64,000 bases of DNA, from assembly GCA_030695415.1 (NCBI GenBank), contig JAUYQZ010000001.1, positions 1 to 64,000 of the forward strand. Reading direction: 5' to 3'. This DNA is from Hylemonella sp. Its GTDB lineage: Bacteria; Pseudomonadota; Gammaproteobacteria; Burkholderiales; Burkholderiaceae_C. The position numbers were made by a program, and so were the translations under genes. Shown here in pieces: positions 1-8,824 of the stretch. How positions within the stretch are numbered: the first letter of the stretch is position 1; each line of letters begins with the position of its first letter. Under the pieces are notes generated by a model. The model did not search any database, was not told the DNA's origin, and was given only the letters and a program-made list of their open reading frames with translations.

Positions 1-460
1 GAAACTGGGTGCCGAACTTTTCAGCCAGCCACTTCTTGGCCACAGAGCCCGCCGCCACCGTGGGCGCCGTCATGCGTGCGGACGAGCGCCCGCCACCGCG
101 CGGGTCGCGCAGGCCGTACTTGTGCCAGTAGGTGTAGTCAGCATGGCCGGGGCGGAAGGTGCTCAGGATGTCGCCGTAGTCCTTGCTGCGCTGGTCCTGG
201 TTGCGGATCAAGAGCGCGATGGGTGTGCCAGTGGTGCGCTCCTCGTACACGCCAGACAGTATCTCGACCGCATCGGGCTCATTGCGCTGCGTGACGTGGC
301 GACTGGTGCCGGGGCGGCGCCTGTCCAGGTCGTGTTGAATGTCAGCCTCGGACAGCAGCATGCCGGGCGGGCAGCCATCGATCACGCAGCCAATGGCTGG
401 GCCGTGGGATTCACCAAAGTTGGTGACGCAGAAAAGGGTGCCGAAGGTGTTGCCGCTCAT
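1..460 (-). CDS. aroC: Chorismate synthase, 3' end cut off by the window
   Basis: Chorismate synthase converts 5-enolpyruvylshikimate-3-phosphate to chorismate using reduced FMN, the last shared step of aromatic amino acid synthesis. The 153 N-terminal residues present start [10 protein letters not shown] and contain the family signature FGESHG, then [25 protein letters not shown] and GGGRSSAR, all characteristic of AroC and its FMN/substrate site. The full protein is usually about 360 residues, so more than half lies beyond the left edge. The ATG at 458-460 is the natural start because it begins with the conserved N-terminus. The family assignment is certain from motifs; nothing looks damaged in the visible part. 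Confidence 0.96.
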   Translation of the reverse strand, partial: MSGNTFGTLFCVTNFGESHGPAIGCVIDGCPPGMLLSEADIQHDLDRRRPGTSRHVTQRNEPDAVEILSGVYEERTTGTPIALLIRNQDQRSKDYGDILSTFRPGHADYTYWHKYGLRDPRGGGRSSARMTAPTVAAGSVAKKWLAEKFGTQF

Positions 461-510
461 GGCGCTCGATTATCCCCGAGCACAGGGGCTCGACAGCCCC
501 CAATACAGGG

Positions 511-572
511 CACTATTTATTTAATAGCTGGTTGCGCTTTACCAGCAAGCGCTAGAAGCCAATTTGACTACA
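511..572. repeat. Comamonadaceae-style intergenic repeat with hairpin
   Basis: The segment contains GCGCTT, a 7-nt loop and AAGCGC, followed by TAGAAGCCAATTTGACTAC. From memory, closely similar sequences (AGCGC stem, then TAGAGGCC and a T-rich GAC tail) occur many times between genes in Comamonadaceae genomes. It sits between the starts and ends of minus-strand genes and has no credible reading frame. Family recognition is from recall; the hairpin is seen directly. Confidence 0.5.
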
Positions 573-627
573 AATTCAGGCTTTGCCACCGCATCCTGCG
601 GTAACACCCGCCTGGTCAAGGTGCGCC

Positions 628-1080
628 TCAGACAGGGGTGTCGCCCGTTTCCGGCCAGTCGCGAATATAGGCCTTGAGCATCTTGTTTTCGAAGTTCTGG
701 CTGTACACATCGGCCTTGGCCACGTCGTAGAAACTGATCACGCCCATGAGCATGCGCTTGTCCATCACCGGCATATAACGCGCGTGGCGGTCGAGCATCA
801 TGCGGCGCACCTCGTCCATGTCGGTCTCGGTGGTGCAGGTAAGCGGGTGATCGTCCATCGCCTTTCGCACCAGCAACGTGCCCACACTGCCGCCGTTTTT
901 GACGATGGCCTGGATCACCTCGCGGAAGGTGAGCATGCCCACCAGGTCTCCGTGCTCCATCACCACAAGCGAGCCGATGTCTTTCTCGGCCATGGCATCC
1001 ACTGCCCGCACCAGTGGTTCGTCGGGGTGAACAGTGAAAAGGGTACCGCCCTTGACGCGCAGGATGTCGCTGACTTTCAT
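628..1080 (-). CDS. Two-CBS-domain protein
   Basis: A 150-residue protein made almost entirely of a tandem pair of CBS domains (about residues 7-60 and 75-135), the module that binds adenosine nucleotides and senses energy state. The start chosen is the ATG at 1078-1080 (MKVSDILRVKGG), preceded by GGAGAAG; the frame stays open further upstream but runs into metY on the other strand. Visible CBS signatures include DIGSLVVMEHGDLVGMLTFR and RYMPVMDKRMLMGVISFYDV. Stand-alone proteins of this size are common in Burkholderiales, where their partner enzyme is usually unknown. It is divergent from metY across about 105 bp. Confidence 0.88.
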   Translation of the reverse strand: MKVSDILRVKGGTLFTVHPDEPLVRAVDAMAEKDIGSLVVMEHGDLVGMLTFREVIQAIVKNGGSVGTLLVRKAMDDHPLTCTTETDMDEVRRMMLDRHARYMPVMDKRMLMGVISFYDVAKADVYSQNFENKMLKAYIRDWPETGDTPV

Positions 1081-1185
1081 GTGCTTCTCCGTGGACGCCA
1101 CTGGGGCGCTATGCATTTGGTAGTCAAATATAGCCCACAATGCCGGGATATCTGCCCCGTTCGATACACCTTGGAGACATTTTTC

Positions 1186-2487
1186 ATGCCCGGTTACGCT
1201 GATCCCGGCTTTGACACGCTGGCCTTGCACGCAGGCGCCACCCCCGACCCCGCCACTGGCGCACGTGCCGTGCCCATCCACCTGACGACCTCGTTCGTAT
1301 TCGAGTCGAGCGACCACGCTGCCGCACTGTTCAACATGGAGCGCGGCGGACACGTCTATTCGCGCATCAGCAACCCGACCAACGCCGTATTCGAGCAGCG
1401 CATGGCCGCACTCGAGGGCGGCGCTGGCGCTATCGCCACCGCCAGCGGCCAGGCCGCGCTGCACCTGGCGATCTGCACGCTGATGGGCGCGGGCTCGCAC
1501 ATCGTGGCCAGCACGGCACTGTACGGCGGCTCGCAGAACCTGCTGCACTACACGCTGCGACGCTTCGGCATCGAGACCACCTTCGTCAAGCCCGGCGACA
1601 TCGACGCGTGGCGCGCGGCCATCCGCCCCGATACCAAGCTGTTCTTCGGCGAGACTGTGGGCAACCCGGGCCTGGACGTGCTCGACATTTCCACGGTGGG
1701 CGCCATCGCGCACGAGCACGGCATCCCACTGCTGGTGGACTCGACCTTCACCACGCCCTGGCTGCTCAAGCCCTTCGAGCATGGTGCCGATCTGGTGTAC
1801 CACTCGGCTACCAAGTTCTTGAGCGGCCATGGCACGGTGATCGGCGGCGTGGTCGTCGACAGCGGCCAGTTCGACTGGGAAGGCTCGGGGCGCTTCCCCG
1901 AGATGACCGCGCCCTACGAAGTCTTTCACTACATGGTGTTCAGCGAGGAATCGACCGTGGGCGCCTTCCTGCTGCGCGCGCGCCGCGAGGGCCTGCGCGA
2001 CTTCGGCGCCTGCATGAGCCCGCACACGGCCTGGCTGATCCTGCAGGGCATCGAGACGCTGCCACTGCGCATGGCGCGCCACATGAGCAACACCGAGAAG
2101 GTGGTGGCCTTCCTGGCCGGCCAGCCCTTTGTCTCGCGGGTAGGCCACCCGCTGCTGGAGAGCCACCCCAGCCATGCGCTGGCGAAGAAGCTGCTGCCGC
2201 GCGGCGCCGGCTCGGTGTTCAGCTTCGACCTCAAGGGCAGCCGGGAACAGGGCAAGGCCTTCGTCGAGGCCCTCAAGCTCTTCAGCCACCTAGCCAATGT
2301 GGGTGACTGCCGCAGCCTGGTGATCCACCCGGCCAGCACCACCCACTTCCGTATGAGCGACGAGGCGCTGGCGGGCGCCGGCATCTCGCAGGGCACGATC
2401 CGCCTGTCCATCGGCCTGGAAGACCCGGATGATCTGATCGAGGACCTCAAGCGCGCCTTGAAGGCTGCTGAAAAGGCAGGTGCATGA
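1186..2487 (+). CDS. metY: O-acetylhomoserine (or O-succinylhomoserine) sulfhydrylase
   Basis: A PLP-dependent enzyme of the Cys/Met metabolism family that makes homocysteine directly from activated homoserine and sulfide. The 433 residues match MetY better than the roughly 390-residue MetB/MetC type. The PLP lysine is K210 in YHSATKFLSGHG; the family signature DSTFTTPWLLKPFEHGADLV precedes it, and SRISNPTN (residues about 58-65) is the substrate/cofactor loop from the neighbouring subunit. The start at 1186 has GGAGAC 8 bases upstream; longer frames upstream are not supported. The stop codon overlaps the next gene by 4 bases, so the two are translationally coupled. Whether acetyl- or succinylhomoserine is used cannot be read from the sequence. 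Confidence 0.92.
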   Translation: MPGYADPGFDTLALHAGATPDPATGARAVPIHLTTSFVFESSDHAAALFNMERGGHVYSRISNPTNAVFEQRMAALEGGAGAIATASGQAALHLAICTLMGAGSHIVASTALYGGSQNLLHYTLRRFGIETTFVKPGDIDAWRAAIRPDTKLFFGETVGNPGLDVLDISTVGAIAHEHGIPLLVDSTFTTPWLLKPFEHGADLVYHSATKFLSGHGTVIGGVVVDSGQFDWEGSGRFPEMTAPYEVFHYMVFSEESTVGAFLLRARREGLRDFGACMSPHTAWLILQGIETLPLRMARHMSNTEKVVAFLAGQPFVSRVGHPLLESHPSHALAKKLLPRGAGSVFSFDLKGSREQGKAFVEALKLFSHLANVGDCRSLVIHPASTTHFRMSDEALAGAGISQGTIRLSIGLEDPDDLIEDLKRALKAAEKAGA

Positions 2488-3305
2488 TGGAGTTGATCGT
2501 CAACGGCGCCAAGACCTACTGCTACACCGGCGGCAAGCCCTTCGATACGGCCAAGCCCACCGTCGTGATGATTCACGGCGTGCTCAATGACCACAGCGTC
2601 TGGATCCTGCAGAGCCGCTACCTGGCCCACCACGGCTGGAACGTGCTGGCCGTGGACCTGCCGGGCCACTGCCGCAGCGCCGGCGAGGCCCCGGCATCGG
2701 TGGAAGAGGCGGCCGGCTTCGTCGCCGCCCTGCTCGACGCTGCCGGCGTGCAGCGCGCGGCCCTGGTCGGCCACAGTTGGGGTTCGCTGATCGCTCTGGA
2801 AACCGCCTCACGACTGAAGGAGCGCATCAGCCATCTGGTTCTGGTGGGCACGGCCTACCCCATGAAGGTCTCGCAGGCGCTGCTGGACGCTTCGCTGAAC
2901 GAACCCGAGAAAGCGCTGAAGATGATCAACGTCTTCTCGCGCAGCACGCTGGCCGCCCCGCCCTCGGCCCTGGGCCCGGGCACCTGGATCTACGGCGCCA
3001 GCCTGGCGCTGGGGCGACGCGTGCTGGCGAGCAACCGGGCCGTGAACGTGTTTCACCGCGGCTTCCAGGCCTGCGATCTCTACGCCAACGGGGAACAGGC
3101 GATCCAGGCCATCACCTGCCCGGTGCTCTTCCTGCTGGGCAGCCTGGACCAGATGACGATGCCGAAGGCGGCCCAGGGCCTGATCGCCAAAGCACGGGAG
3201 AGCGGCAAAAAGGTGGAGGTGCTCAGCCTGCCCGTGGGCCACCACCAGATGACGGAGAGCCCCGACGAGACGCTGGCCGCGATCCGGAATTTCCTGGCGT
3301 GTTGA
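2484..3305 (+). CDS. Alpha/beta-hydrolase fold protein
   Basis: A 273-residue alpha/beta hydrolase. The oxyanion-hole motif is HGVLND (about residues 31-36), the nucleophile elbow is GHSWGS with Ser98, an acid is likely in LGSLDQMT, and the catalytic His lies near the end in PVGHHQM. The ATG at 2484 overlaps the metY stop (ATGA); a second ATG follows at 2487. Such hydrolases next to metY are often left as hypothetical esterases. The overlap implies co-expression with sulfur amino acid synthesis, but no substrate can be named. No signal peptide is visible, so it is cytoplasmic. Confidence 0.85.
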   Translation: MMELIVNGAKTYCYTGGKPFDTAKPTVVMIHGVLNDHSVWILQSRYLAHHGWNVLAVDLPGHCRSAGEAPASVEEAAGFVAALLDAAGVQRAALVGHSWGSLIALETASRLKERISHLVLVGTAYPMKVSQALLDASLNEPEKALKMINVFSRSTLAAPPSALGPGTWIYGASLALGRRVLASNRAVNVFHRGFQACDLYANGEQAIQAITCPVLFLLGSLDQMTMPKAAQGLIAKARESGKKVEVLSLPVGHHQMTESPDETLAAIRNFLAC

Positions 3306-3400
3306 ACTTCAGGCCGTGAATGCCAGCTGGCGGTGCCGGTCCAGCCCCATGAACAGTTAGGTGGGCCACAACCGGTCGATGAACATGGACCGGGTTCCTT

Positions 3401-3913
3401 TCAGACCTGCGGCACGTCGCGCAAGAACACCGGCAGGTCCATCACCGGCGGGCGGCTGCCGGCCTGGTAGAGCATGTCGGCGACGTAGCCGCGGTGGTAG
3501 GTCTTGTGATTAATCACATGCAGCAGCATGTCGCCGCGCCGCATGGTCCCGGCGCCACCGTCGACAAAACGGAAGTCCACCACTTCCGCCTCTGCGGCTG
3601 CATCCAGACCGTCCGCGTAGGCGACGTACCAGCGGTCCAGCTCGGCCTGGTCCTTCTTCAGTTGCGCCAGCGCGGGCTCGGCCTCGGGCTGGCGCGAACT
3701 GTAGCCATGCGCACGGCCCTGCAGGTGCGCCTGCCAGATCCTGTCCACCACCCAGGCGTGGGCCAGCATGCCCACCATGCTGTGCTGGCCGTGGTTGCGC
3801 CGTGCCGTGCTCTCGGCGGGCGGCAAGGCGACCAGCGCATCGAACAGGCGGGTGTTGGCCCAGGCCGTGTAGCGGCTGAGCATGCGCAGATGACGCAGCG
3901 CGGTATCGGACAT
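3401..3913 (-). CDS. DinB-family protein
   Basis: A 170-residue four-helix DinB/YfiT-like protein. Members bind a metal with three histidines and include thiol-dependent transferases. Candidate ligands are in RNHGQHSMVGMLAHAWVVD (about residues 39-57) and in HVINHKTYHRGYV near residue 135; the latter NHxxxHRG pattern is characteristic of the family. The start at 3913 gives a full-length protein. It is convergent with the upstream hydrolase gene and divergent from the Mpo1-like gene. Despite the name, no LexA site is seen upstream, so there is no sign of SOS control. Confidence 0.82.
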   Translation of the reverse strand: MSDTALRHLRMLSRYTAWANTRLFDALVALPPAESTARRNHGQHSMVGMLAHAWVVDRIWQAHLQGRAHGYSSRQPEAEPALAQLKKDQAELDRWYVAYADGLDAAAEAEVVDFRFVDGGAGTMRRGDMLLHVINHKTYHRGYVADMLYQAGSRPPVMDLPVFLRDVPQV

Positions 3914-4037
3914 GCAGCGTTCCTTCGTGGCATCGCAGTGACGGCGGCACTATACCGCGGCGCTGTCGCCTGCGGGCTTGCCCGAAGCCGGCCAGCCGGC
4001 CTACACTGCCGCCATCACGAGAACACCGGAGACCCGC

Positions 4038-4364
4038 ATGCAGACTGCCACCCCCAACGACCCGCGCGCCTTCACGAGCTTTGCCGAGTTCTACCCTTTC
4101 TACCTCGGCGAGCACAGCAACCGCACCTGCCGCCGCCTGCATTTCCTGGGCAGCACGCTGGCCCTGAGTTGCCTGGCACTGCTGCTCGTGACCGGCGATC
4201 CCCTGTACTTCCTCTACGGCCTGCTCTGCGGCTACGGCTTTGCCTGGCTGGGCCATTTCGGCTTCGAGAAGAACAAGCCGGCCAGCTTCAAGCGCCCGCT
4301 CTACAGCTTCATGGGCGACTGGGTCATGTACAAGGACATCTGGACCGGCAAGATCCCGTTCTGA
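4038..4364 (+). CDS. Mpo1-like (DUF962) membrane protein
   Basis: A 108-residue protein with the opening motif FAEFYPFYLGEHSNRTCRRLHF, a block of hydrophobic helices in the middle, and a GHFGFEKNKPASF motif that is diagnostic of the DUF962/Mpo1 family. The yeast relative Mpo1 is a dioxygenase that alpha-oxidises long-chain 2-hydroxy fatty acids; the conserved His residues seen here (YLGEH, RRLHF, GHFG) would be its iron ligands. The bacterial role is not established. I start at the ATG at 4038, since the conserved domain begins about 10 residues in; the in-frame ATG 60 bases upstream adds a sequence without family similarity. Confidence 0.82.
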   Translation: MQTATPNDPRAFTSFAEFYPFYLGEHSNRTCRRLHFLGSTLALSCLALLLVTGDPLYFLYGLLCGYGFAWLGHFGFEKNKPASFKRPLYSFMGDWVMYKDIWTGKIPF

Positions 4365-4376
4365 CCGGGATTGCTA

Positions 4377-5585
4377 CTATTTCGATAGCGCGTCGGCCAG
4401 CTTGAGGTCGTCCAGGCGGGCGCTGGCCCAGAAGGTCTCGGTGCTGGCTTCACACGGCAGCAGCATGGCCTGCATCAGTGGCGCCAGCGGTGTGCGCGCC
4501 GGTTCGGCGAGCAGCACCAGGCGCGGCATGCCATCGTGCCCGTCGTCCACCAGCCGCCCCACCCAGTCCAGCGTCACCAGGGTCTCGACCAGCGGTTCGA
4601 GCTGCAAGGGATCGACGTGCAGTTGCTCGGCCGCCTGCATCAGCGTGAGCCCGCGACGCGCATTCACCAGCGCCTGCAACAGCTCCAGCGACAGCCGGAA
4701 ACGCCAACCCGGCACCACCGCCCGCCGCGACACCCCGGCCAGCAGGCTGGGCAGATAGGCCGCGATCACGGCCCCCAGCAGCACGATGGCCCAGGCCACG
4801 TAGATCCAGATCAGCAGGATGGGCAGGGTGGCGAAGGCGCCGTAGACCGCCGAGTAGGTGGGCACCATGCCGATGTAGAGCGTCAGCAGCTTCTTGGCCA
4901 GCTCGATGGCGGCGGCGGCAAAGATGCCGCCGCTCCAGGCATGGCCCCATTTGACGGCCGTATGGGGCACGTAGTGGTAAGTGGCCGCCAGGCCGCCGGC
5001 GATCATCAGGAACTCGATCCCATCGAGCAGCAGGCGCAGGCCGCCGGGCAGGCCTCCCGTCATGCCGCGCGAGGCCGAGACGATGTAGGAGGTGATGGTC
5101 AGGCTGCCCGCCAGCAGCAGCGGGCCCAGGGTGATGGCGGCCCAGTAGACCAGCACGCGTTGGCCCAGCGGGCGCGGGCGGCGCACGCGCCAGATGGCGT
5201 TGAGCGTGCGGTCGATGGTGAAGACCAGGCTCAGGGCCGTGAAGAACAGCACCGTCAGACCAGCCCAGCCCAGGCGGCTGGCCTTGCCGGCGAACTGCGT
5301 CAGATACCCCAGCACCTGGCGCGCAATGTTGTCGGGCACCAGGCTTTCCACCAGCCACTTCTGCAGCACGTCCTGGAACTTGGCGAACATGGGGAAGGCC
5401 GTGAACAGGGCCAGCGCCACCGTGAACAGCGGCACCAGGGCGATGGTGGTGGTGAAGGTCAGGCTGCTGGCGGACAGGCCCAACCGGTCCTCGCGAAAAC
5501 GCTCGCGCAGGGTCAGGGCGGTGGTTTTCCAGGGAAAGCGCGAGAGATCGTGCAGCAACTCTTGCAGGCGCAGGGACAAGCTCAT
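4377..5585 (-). CDS. YihY/virulence factor BrkB family inner-membrane protein
   Basis: A 402-residue protein with about six membrane segments: around residues 42-62, 105-125, 148-170, 193-213, 222-250 and 258-280. Its N-terminus (FREDRLGLSASSLTFTTTIALVPLF) is typical of the YihY family, once misnamed ribonuclease BN. A cytoplasmic tail of about 120 residues follows the last helix and resembles a winged-helix unit (LTLMQAAEQLHVDPLQLEPLVETLV), which is common in the proteobacterial long form. Transport or envelope function is suspected for the family but unproven. It is divergent from the DUF2069 gene with only 20 bases between start codons. Confidence 0.87.
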   Translation of the reverse strand: MSLSLRLQELLHDLSRFPWKTTALTLRERFREDRLGLSASSLTFTTTIALVPLFTVALALFTAFPMFAKFQDVLQKWLVESLVPDNIARQVLGYLTQFAGKASRLGWAGLTVLFFTALSLVFTIDRTLNAIWRVRRPRPLGQRVLVYWAAITLGPLLLAGSLTITSYIVSASRGMTGGLPGGLRLLLDGIEFLMIAGGLAATYHYVPHTAVKWGHAWSGGIFAAAAIELAKKLLTLYIGMVPTYSAVYGAFATLPILLIWIYVAWAIVLLGAVIAAYLPSLLAGVSRRAVVPGWRFRLSLELLQALVNARRGLTLMQAAEQLHVDPLQLEPLVETLVTLDWVGRLVDDGHDGMPRLVLLAEPARTPLAPLMQAMLLPCEASTETFWASARLDDLKLADALSK

Positions 5586-5605
5586 CCCGCTATGATGCCA
5601 CCTCC

Positions 5606-6013
5606 ATGCACGCCACCGACTCCGCCCTCCCCTCCCACGTCCGGCTCAGCCGCCAACTGGCCGTGGCCAGCCTGCTCGGGCTCATCGTGCTGGGCCTGGC
5701 CTGGGAGCTCTGGCTGGCGCCGCTGCGACCGGGCGGCTCCTGGCTGGCGCTCAAGGTGCTGCCGCTGTGTCTGCCCCTGGCCGGTCTGCTGAAGAACCGC
5801 ATGTACACCTACCGCTGGCTCAGCCTGCTGCTCTGGTTCTACTTCACCGAAGGCGTCGTGCGCGCCACCACCGAACCCGCCCCGGGCGCCTGGCTGGCGG
5901 CGCTGGAAGTCCTGCTGAGCCTGACCCTGTTTGCGGCCTGCGTGATGCACATCCGCCTGCGCCAGAAGGCGGCCCGGGCTGCCGCCCCGAACCTCGACAC
6001 CGCCACACCATGA
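5606..6013 (+). CDS. DUF2069 membrane protein
   Basis: A 135-residue protein with four predicted helices (about residues 18-37, 46-62, 72-86 and 96-114). The LKNRMYTYRWLSLLLWFYFTEG segment between helices two and three is the conserved core of DUF2069, a family of unknown function in beta- and gammaproteobacteria. Its stop codon overlaps the start of the following FAD-linked oxidase by 4 bases. This suggests coupled translation, although the two proteins are not known to act together. Confidence 0.8.
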   Translation: MHATDSALPSHVRLSRQLAVASLLGLIVLGLAWELWLAPLRPGGSWLALKVLPLCLPLAGLLKNRMYTYRWLSLLLWFYFTEGVVRATTEPAPGAWLAALEVLLSLTLFAACVMHIRLRQKAARAAAPNLDTATP

Positions 6014-7431
6014 CGACCCCCACCGAACTGCTCACCCAGCTGCGCCAGATCGTCGGCGCCCCCAACGTATTGACCGAAGGCGACCTCAGCGCCTGGGAGC
6101 TCGACTGGCGCAAACGCGAGCGCGGCCGCGCCCTGGCCGTGGTGCGCCCCGCCTCCACCACCGAGGTGGCGGCGGTGGTCAAGGCCTGTGCCGCTGCGCG
6201 CGTGGCCATGGTGCCGCAGGGCGGCAACACGGGCATGGTGGTGGGCTCCACGCCCGACGCCAGCGGCACCCAGGTGGTGCTCAGCCTGACGCGCATGAAC
6301 AAGGTACGCAAGCTCGACGCGGGCAACCTGACCATCACAGTGGACGCCGGCTGCGTGCTGCAGAGCCTGCAGGAAGAGTGCGAGAAGGCCGGCTTCCTGT
6401 TCCCGCTGAGCCTGGCCTCGGAAGGCAGCTGCACCATCGGCGGCAACCTGGGCACGAATGCCGGCGGCACGCAGGTCGTGCGCTACGGCAATACACGCGA
6501 ACTCTGCCTGGGCCTGGAGGTGGTGACCGCCCAGGGCGAAGTCTGGGACGGCCTGCTGGGGCTGCGCAAGGACAACACGGGCTACGACCTGCGTCACCTT
6601 TTCATCGGTTCCGAGGGCACGCTGGGTGTGATCACCGGCGCCACCATGAAGCTCTACCCGATGCCGAAAGCCCAGCTCACGGCCTACGCCGCGGTGCCCT
6701 CGCTGGAAGATGCCGTCAAGCTGCTGGGCCTGGCGCACGAATATCTGAGTGCGGGCCTGACCGGCTTCGAGGTCATGGGCCAGTTCGCGCTGAGTCTGGT
6801 GGTCAAGCACTTCCCGCAGCAGCGCGTGCCCTTCTGGCAGGACTCGCCCTGGTGCGTGGTGCTGGAGAACTCGGACAACGAGTCCGAGGTTCATGCCCGC
6901 GAACAGTTCGAGCGCCTGCTCGAAGCCGCCATGGAGGCCGGCTGCGTCACCGACGCCGTGGTGGCCGAGAGCATGGCCCAGGCCAAGGCGCTGTGGCACA
7001 TCCGCGAAAGCATCCCGCTGGCCCAGGCGCAGGAAGGCCTGAACATCAAGCACGACATCTCGATCAACGTCTCGCGCATCCCCGAGTTCGTGCGCGAAAC
7101 CAATGCCCTGCTGCTGCAGAAGTTCCCGGGCGCACGCCTGGTGACCTACGGCCATCTGGGTGACGGCAATCTGCACTACAACGTGCAGGCGCCCGAGGGG
7201 GCTGATCAGGCGCGTTTCCTCAACGAGGAAGAAGCGCCCATGAATGCCGTGGTCTACGAGGTAGTGGACCGCTACCGCGGCTCGATCTCTGCCGAGCACG
7301 GCATCGGCAGCCTCAAGGTGGACAAGCTGCCGGACCACAAGTCACCGGTGGCCCTGGGGCTGATGCGCAGCATCAAACAGGCGCTGGACCCGCTGAATCT
7401 GATGAATCCGGGGCGGATGATTCGCGGTTGA
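6010..7431 (+). CDS. FAD-linked D-2-hydroxyacid dehydrogenase (GlcD/D-lactate dehydrogenase type)
   Basis: A 473-residue flavoprotein of the vanillyl-alcohol oxidase/PCMH fold. The FAD-binding half (about residues 35-215) shows PASTTEVAAVVKAC, the pyrophosphate loop PQGGNTGMVVGS, and NLGTNAGGTQVVRYGNTREL. The C-terminal cap domain contains TYGHLGDGNLHYNV, whose histidines are metal ligands in D-2-hydroxyglutarate and D-lactate dehydrogenases, and the closing motif SAEHGIGSLKVDKL. Electrons probably pass to quinone or electron-transfer flavoprotein. D-lactate and D-2-hydroxyglutarate are both reasonable substrates. The start is the ATG overlapping the DUF2069 stop. Confidence 0.88.
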   Translation: MTTPTELLTQLRQIVGAPNVLTEGDLSAWELDWRKRERGRALAVVRPASTTEVAAVVKACAAARVAMVPQGGNTGMVVGSTPDASGTQVVLSLTRMNKVRKLDAGNLTITVDAGCVLQSLQEECEKAGFLFPLSLASEGSCTIGGNLGTNAGGTQVVRYGNTRELCLGLEVVTAQGEVWDGLLGLRKDNTGYDLRHLFIGSEGTLGVITGATMKLYPMPKAQLTAYAAVPSLEDAVKLLGLAHEYLSAGLTGFEVMGQFALSLVVKHFPQQRVPFWQDSPWCVVLENSDNESEVHAREQFERLLEAAMEAGCVTDAVVAESMAQAKALWHIRESIPLAQAQEGLNIKHDISINVSRIPEFVRETNALLLQKFPGARLVTYGHLGDGNLHYNVQAPEGADQARFLNEEEAPMNAVVYEVVDRYRGSISAEHGIGSLKVDKLPDHKSPVALGLMRSIKQALDPLNLMNPGRMIRG

Positions 7432-7463
7432 CTCTTGACTGATGAGTCGCACACGCACGACCC

Positions 7464-7751
7464 CGTTCGGCCTGAGCTTGTCGAAGGCTTCTTCCTAGGC
7501 TGGCGTTTTTTATTGCGTGGCAAGCCGGGTCTCGCCCCGGCAGGCGACTCACTTTCTCTTGCTTCGCCAAGAGAAAGTAAGCAAAGAGAAGGCGAGCCGG
7601 GTGCGTCGTCCCTTCGCTGCGCTACGGGCACGCTGCGTTGCTCGGCATCGGCGGGAAGCGCAGAAACTCGCCCTACGGGCTCAAACATCTGCGCTTCTTT
7701 TTCCGCCGCTGCCTGCGCTACTCGCCTCCGCACACGGCGGGGGGAACCGGA
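7464..7751 (+). repeat. Long intergenic repeat, copy A (left inverted arm)
   Basis: The 7432-7944 stretch has no convincing gene. It begins with CCTGAGCTTGTCGAAGG, then GCGTGGCAAGCCGGGTCTCG, then a GCTTCGCCAAGAGAAAGTA block. The same blocks recur in the same order on the opposite strand at 9362-9648, so copies A and B form an imperfect inverted pair around two genes. Short open frames inside look like chance products of the repeat. This kind of sequence is widespread between genes in Comamonadaceae according to memory; no transposase is present. Confidence 0.7.
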
Positions 7752-7760
7752 TACCCGAAC

Positions 7761-7792
7761 CCCGCAGTCCCCGCTAACGCAGGGACTGCGGG
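7761..7792. repeat. Perfect 11-bp inverted repeat
   Basis: CCCGCAGTCCC and GGGACTGCGGG flank a 10-nt loop directly after repeat copy A. No T-run follows on either strand, so it is not a standard terminator. It is absent from copy B. Confidence 0.55.
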
Positions 7793-7944
7793 ATTCACGG
7801 TTTGTCATGCGCGCCATGCCACGCTATAGTCAGCCAAATTCTTGAAACAAAGCAAGCACTTAGCTTGCAGCAAGGGAGGCGCCAGGATGAACGTCCGTCC
7901 ATGTTATTCCGCACTTTTGCGGTCTATATCACGTTAGGGCTCAC

Positions 7945-8787
7945 ATGGGACGAGCGCTGTCGCCACACACGACCTTCCTTCTCAGCACAGGAGCCTTCAT
8001 CGCACTCTCCGTGGTCACAAGTGCGTTCGGCATCGCTAGTCCGTGGCTGACGCTGAACGAGAACCAGATTCTCTATCTCTTCTCCACAACAGCACAGGTA
8101 ATCGCCGCAGTCTACGGCCTCACCCTCACCGGCTTCCTCTTCTTTCGCAACGAACTTACGCGCGAAGCGAACGAAGACGAAACGTTGGAAGAAGCGATCG
8201 ATGAGCTGAAGACCCGCTACTTCAAGCTACTTGTGTACATCACTGGCCTAGTCGCCCTCACCCTGCTTCTTGCGAACCTCGTCATCTCGCACGAAACTTC
8301 TCCACAAACCGACCTCACTACGATCCTCATCAATGTTGGCCAGTCTGCGTTTGCGGTGGCCTTCGCAGCTATCACGCTCTTCGTGTTTGATGTGATTGCA
8401 CCGCAACGCATCGAACGGGCGAGCCAGAACCTCCAAGATGAACTTGATCCTTCGCGAGACCGCGAAGCGCGTGGAAGCCTCGAGGACTTCCTCCGGAACT
8501 ACAACCAGATCGAAGGCCTGCTGTCCGAAGCAGGAGAGCCGTATCAGTCATATGCGACCGCCTCCGCACAAGCGAGGCTGCCAAGGAGAATGTCAAACAT
8601 GCGCTTGGCGGACATTCTGTTCCGAAGTGAGCGAATCAACGGTTCTCTGCATGGGCACCTTCGCGAGTTGATAACGCTCCGAAACGCGATCATTCACGGT
8701 GCCGAACCCATCGTCAGCCAAGAGATCGTCGCCACCTCCGCAACGGTGCTCGCCGAGTTGCGAGCCGTGTTGCAATCGGAGCGGTGA
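7945..8787 (+). CDS. Membrane protein with C-terminal HEPN-like RNxxxH motif
   Basis: I do not recognise a named family. The 280-residue protein has four clear hydrophobic segments (about 9-31, 39-67, 91-114 and 124-150) and then a soluble tail of 130 residues. Near its end the tail carries LRNAIIHG, with Arg246 and His251 in the R-N-x3-H arrangement that marks HEPN-superfamily RNases and nucleotidyltransferase partners. The tail is helical in character. GC content and codon use are visibly lower than the flanking core genes. The next gene, 37 bases downstream, carries the same type of motif, so they probably form a two-gene unit. AGGG lies 6 bases before the ATG. A 16-codon frame (7887-7937) precedes it. 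RNase activity is inference only. Confidence 0.6.
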   Translation: MGRALSPHTTFLLSTGAFIALSVVTSAFGIASPWLTLNENQILYLFSTTAQVIAAVYGLTLTGFLFFRNELTREANEDETLEEAIDELKTRYFKLLVYITGLVALTLLLANLVISHETSPQTDLTTILINVGQSAFAVAFAAITLFVFDVIAPQRIERASQNLQDELDPSRDREARGSLEDFLRNYNQIEGLLSEAGEPYQSYATASAQARLPRRMSNMRLADILFRSERINGSLHGHLRELITLRNAIIHGAEPIVSQEIVATSATVLAELRAVLQSER

Positions 8788-8824
8788 GCTCTAGCGGAAC
8801 CTAATTCAGGTCAAGAGATCAATC

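Noticed and set aside
3370-3395. Weak CCGGTC/GACCGG hairpin between two convergent genes
   Set aside because: Only 6-bp arms and no real T-run; not enough to call a terminator.
7464-7829. Small open frames in both inverted repeats (for example 7517-7777)
   Set aside because: They follow repeat sequence rather than protein constraint and differ between the two copies.
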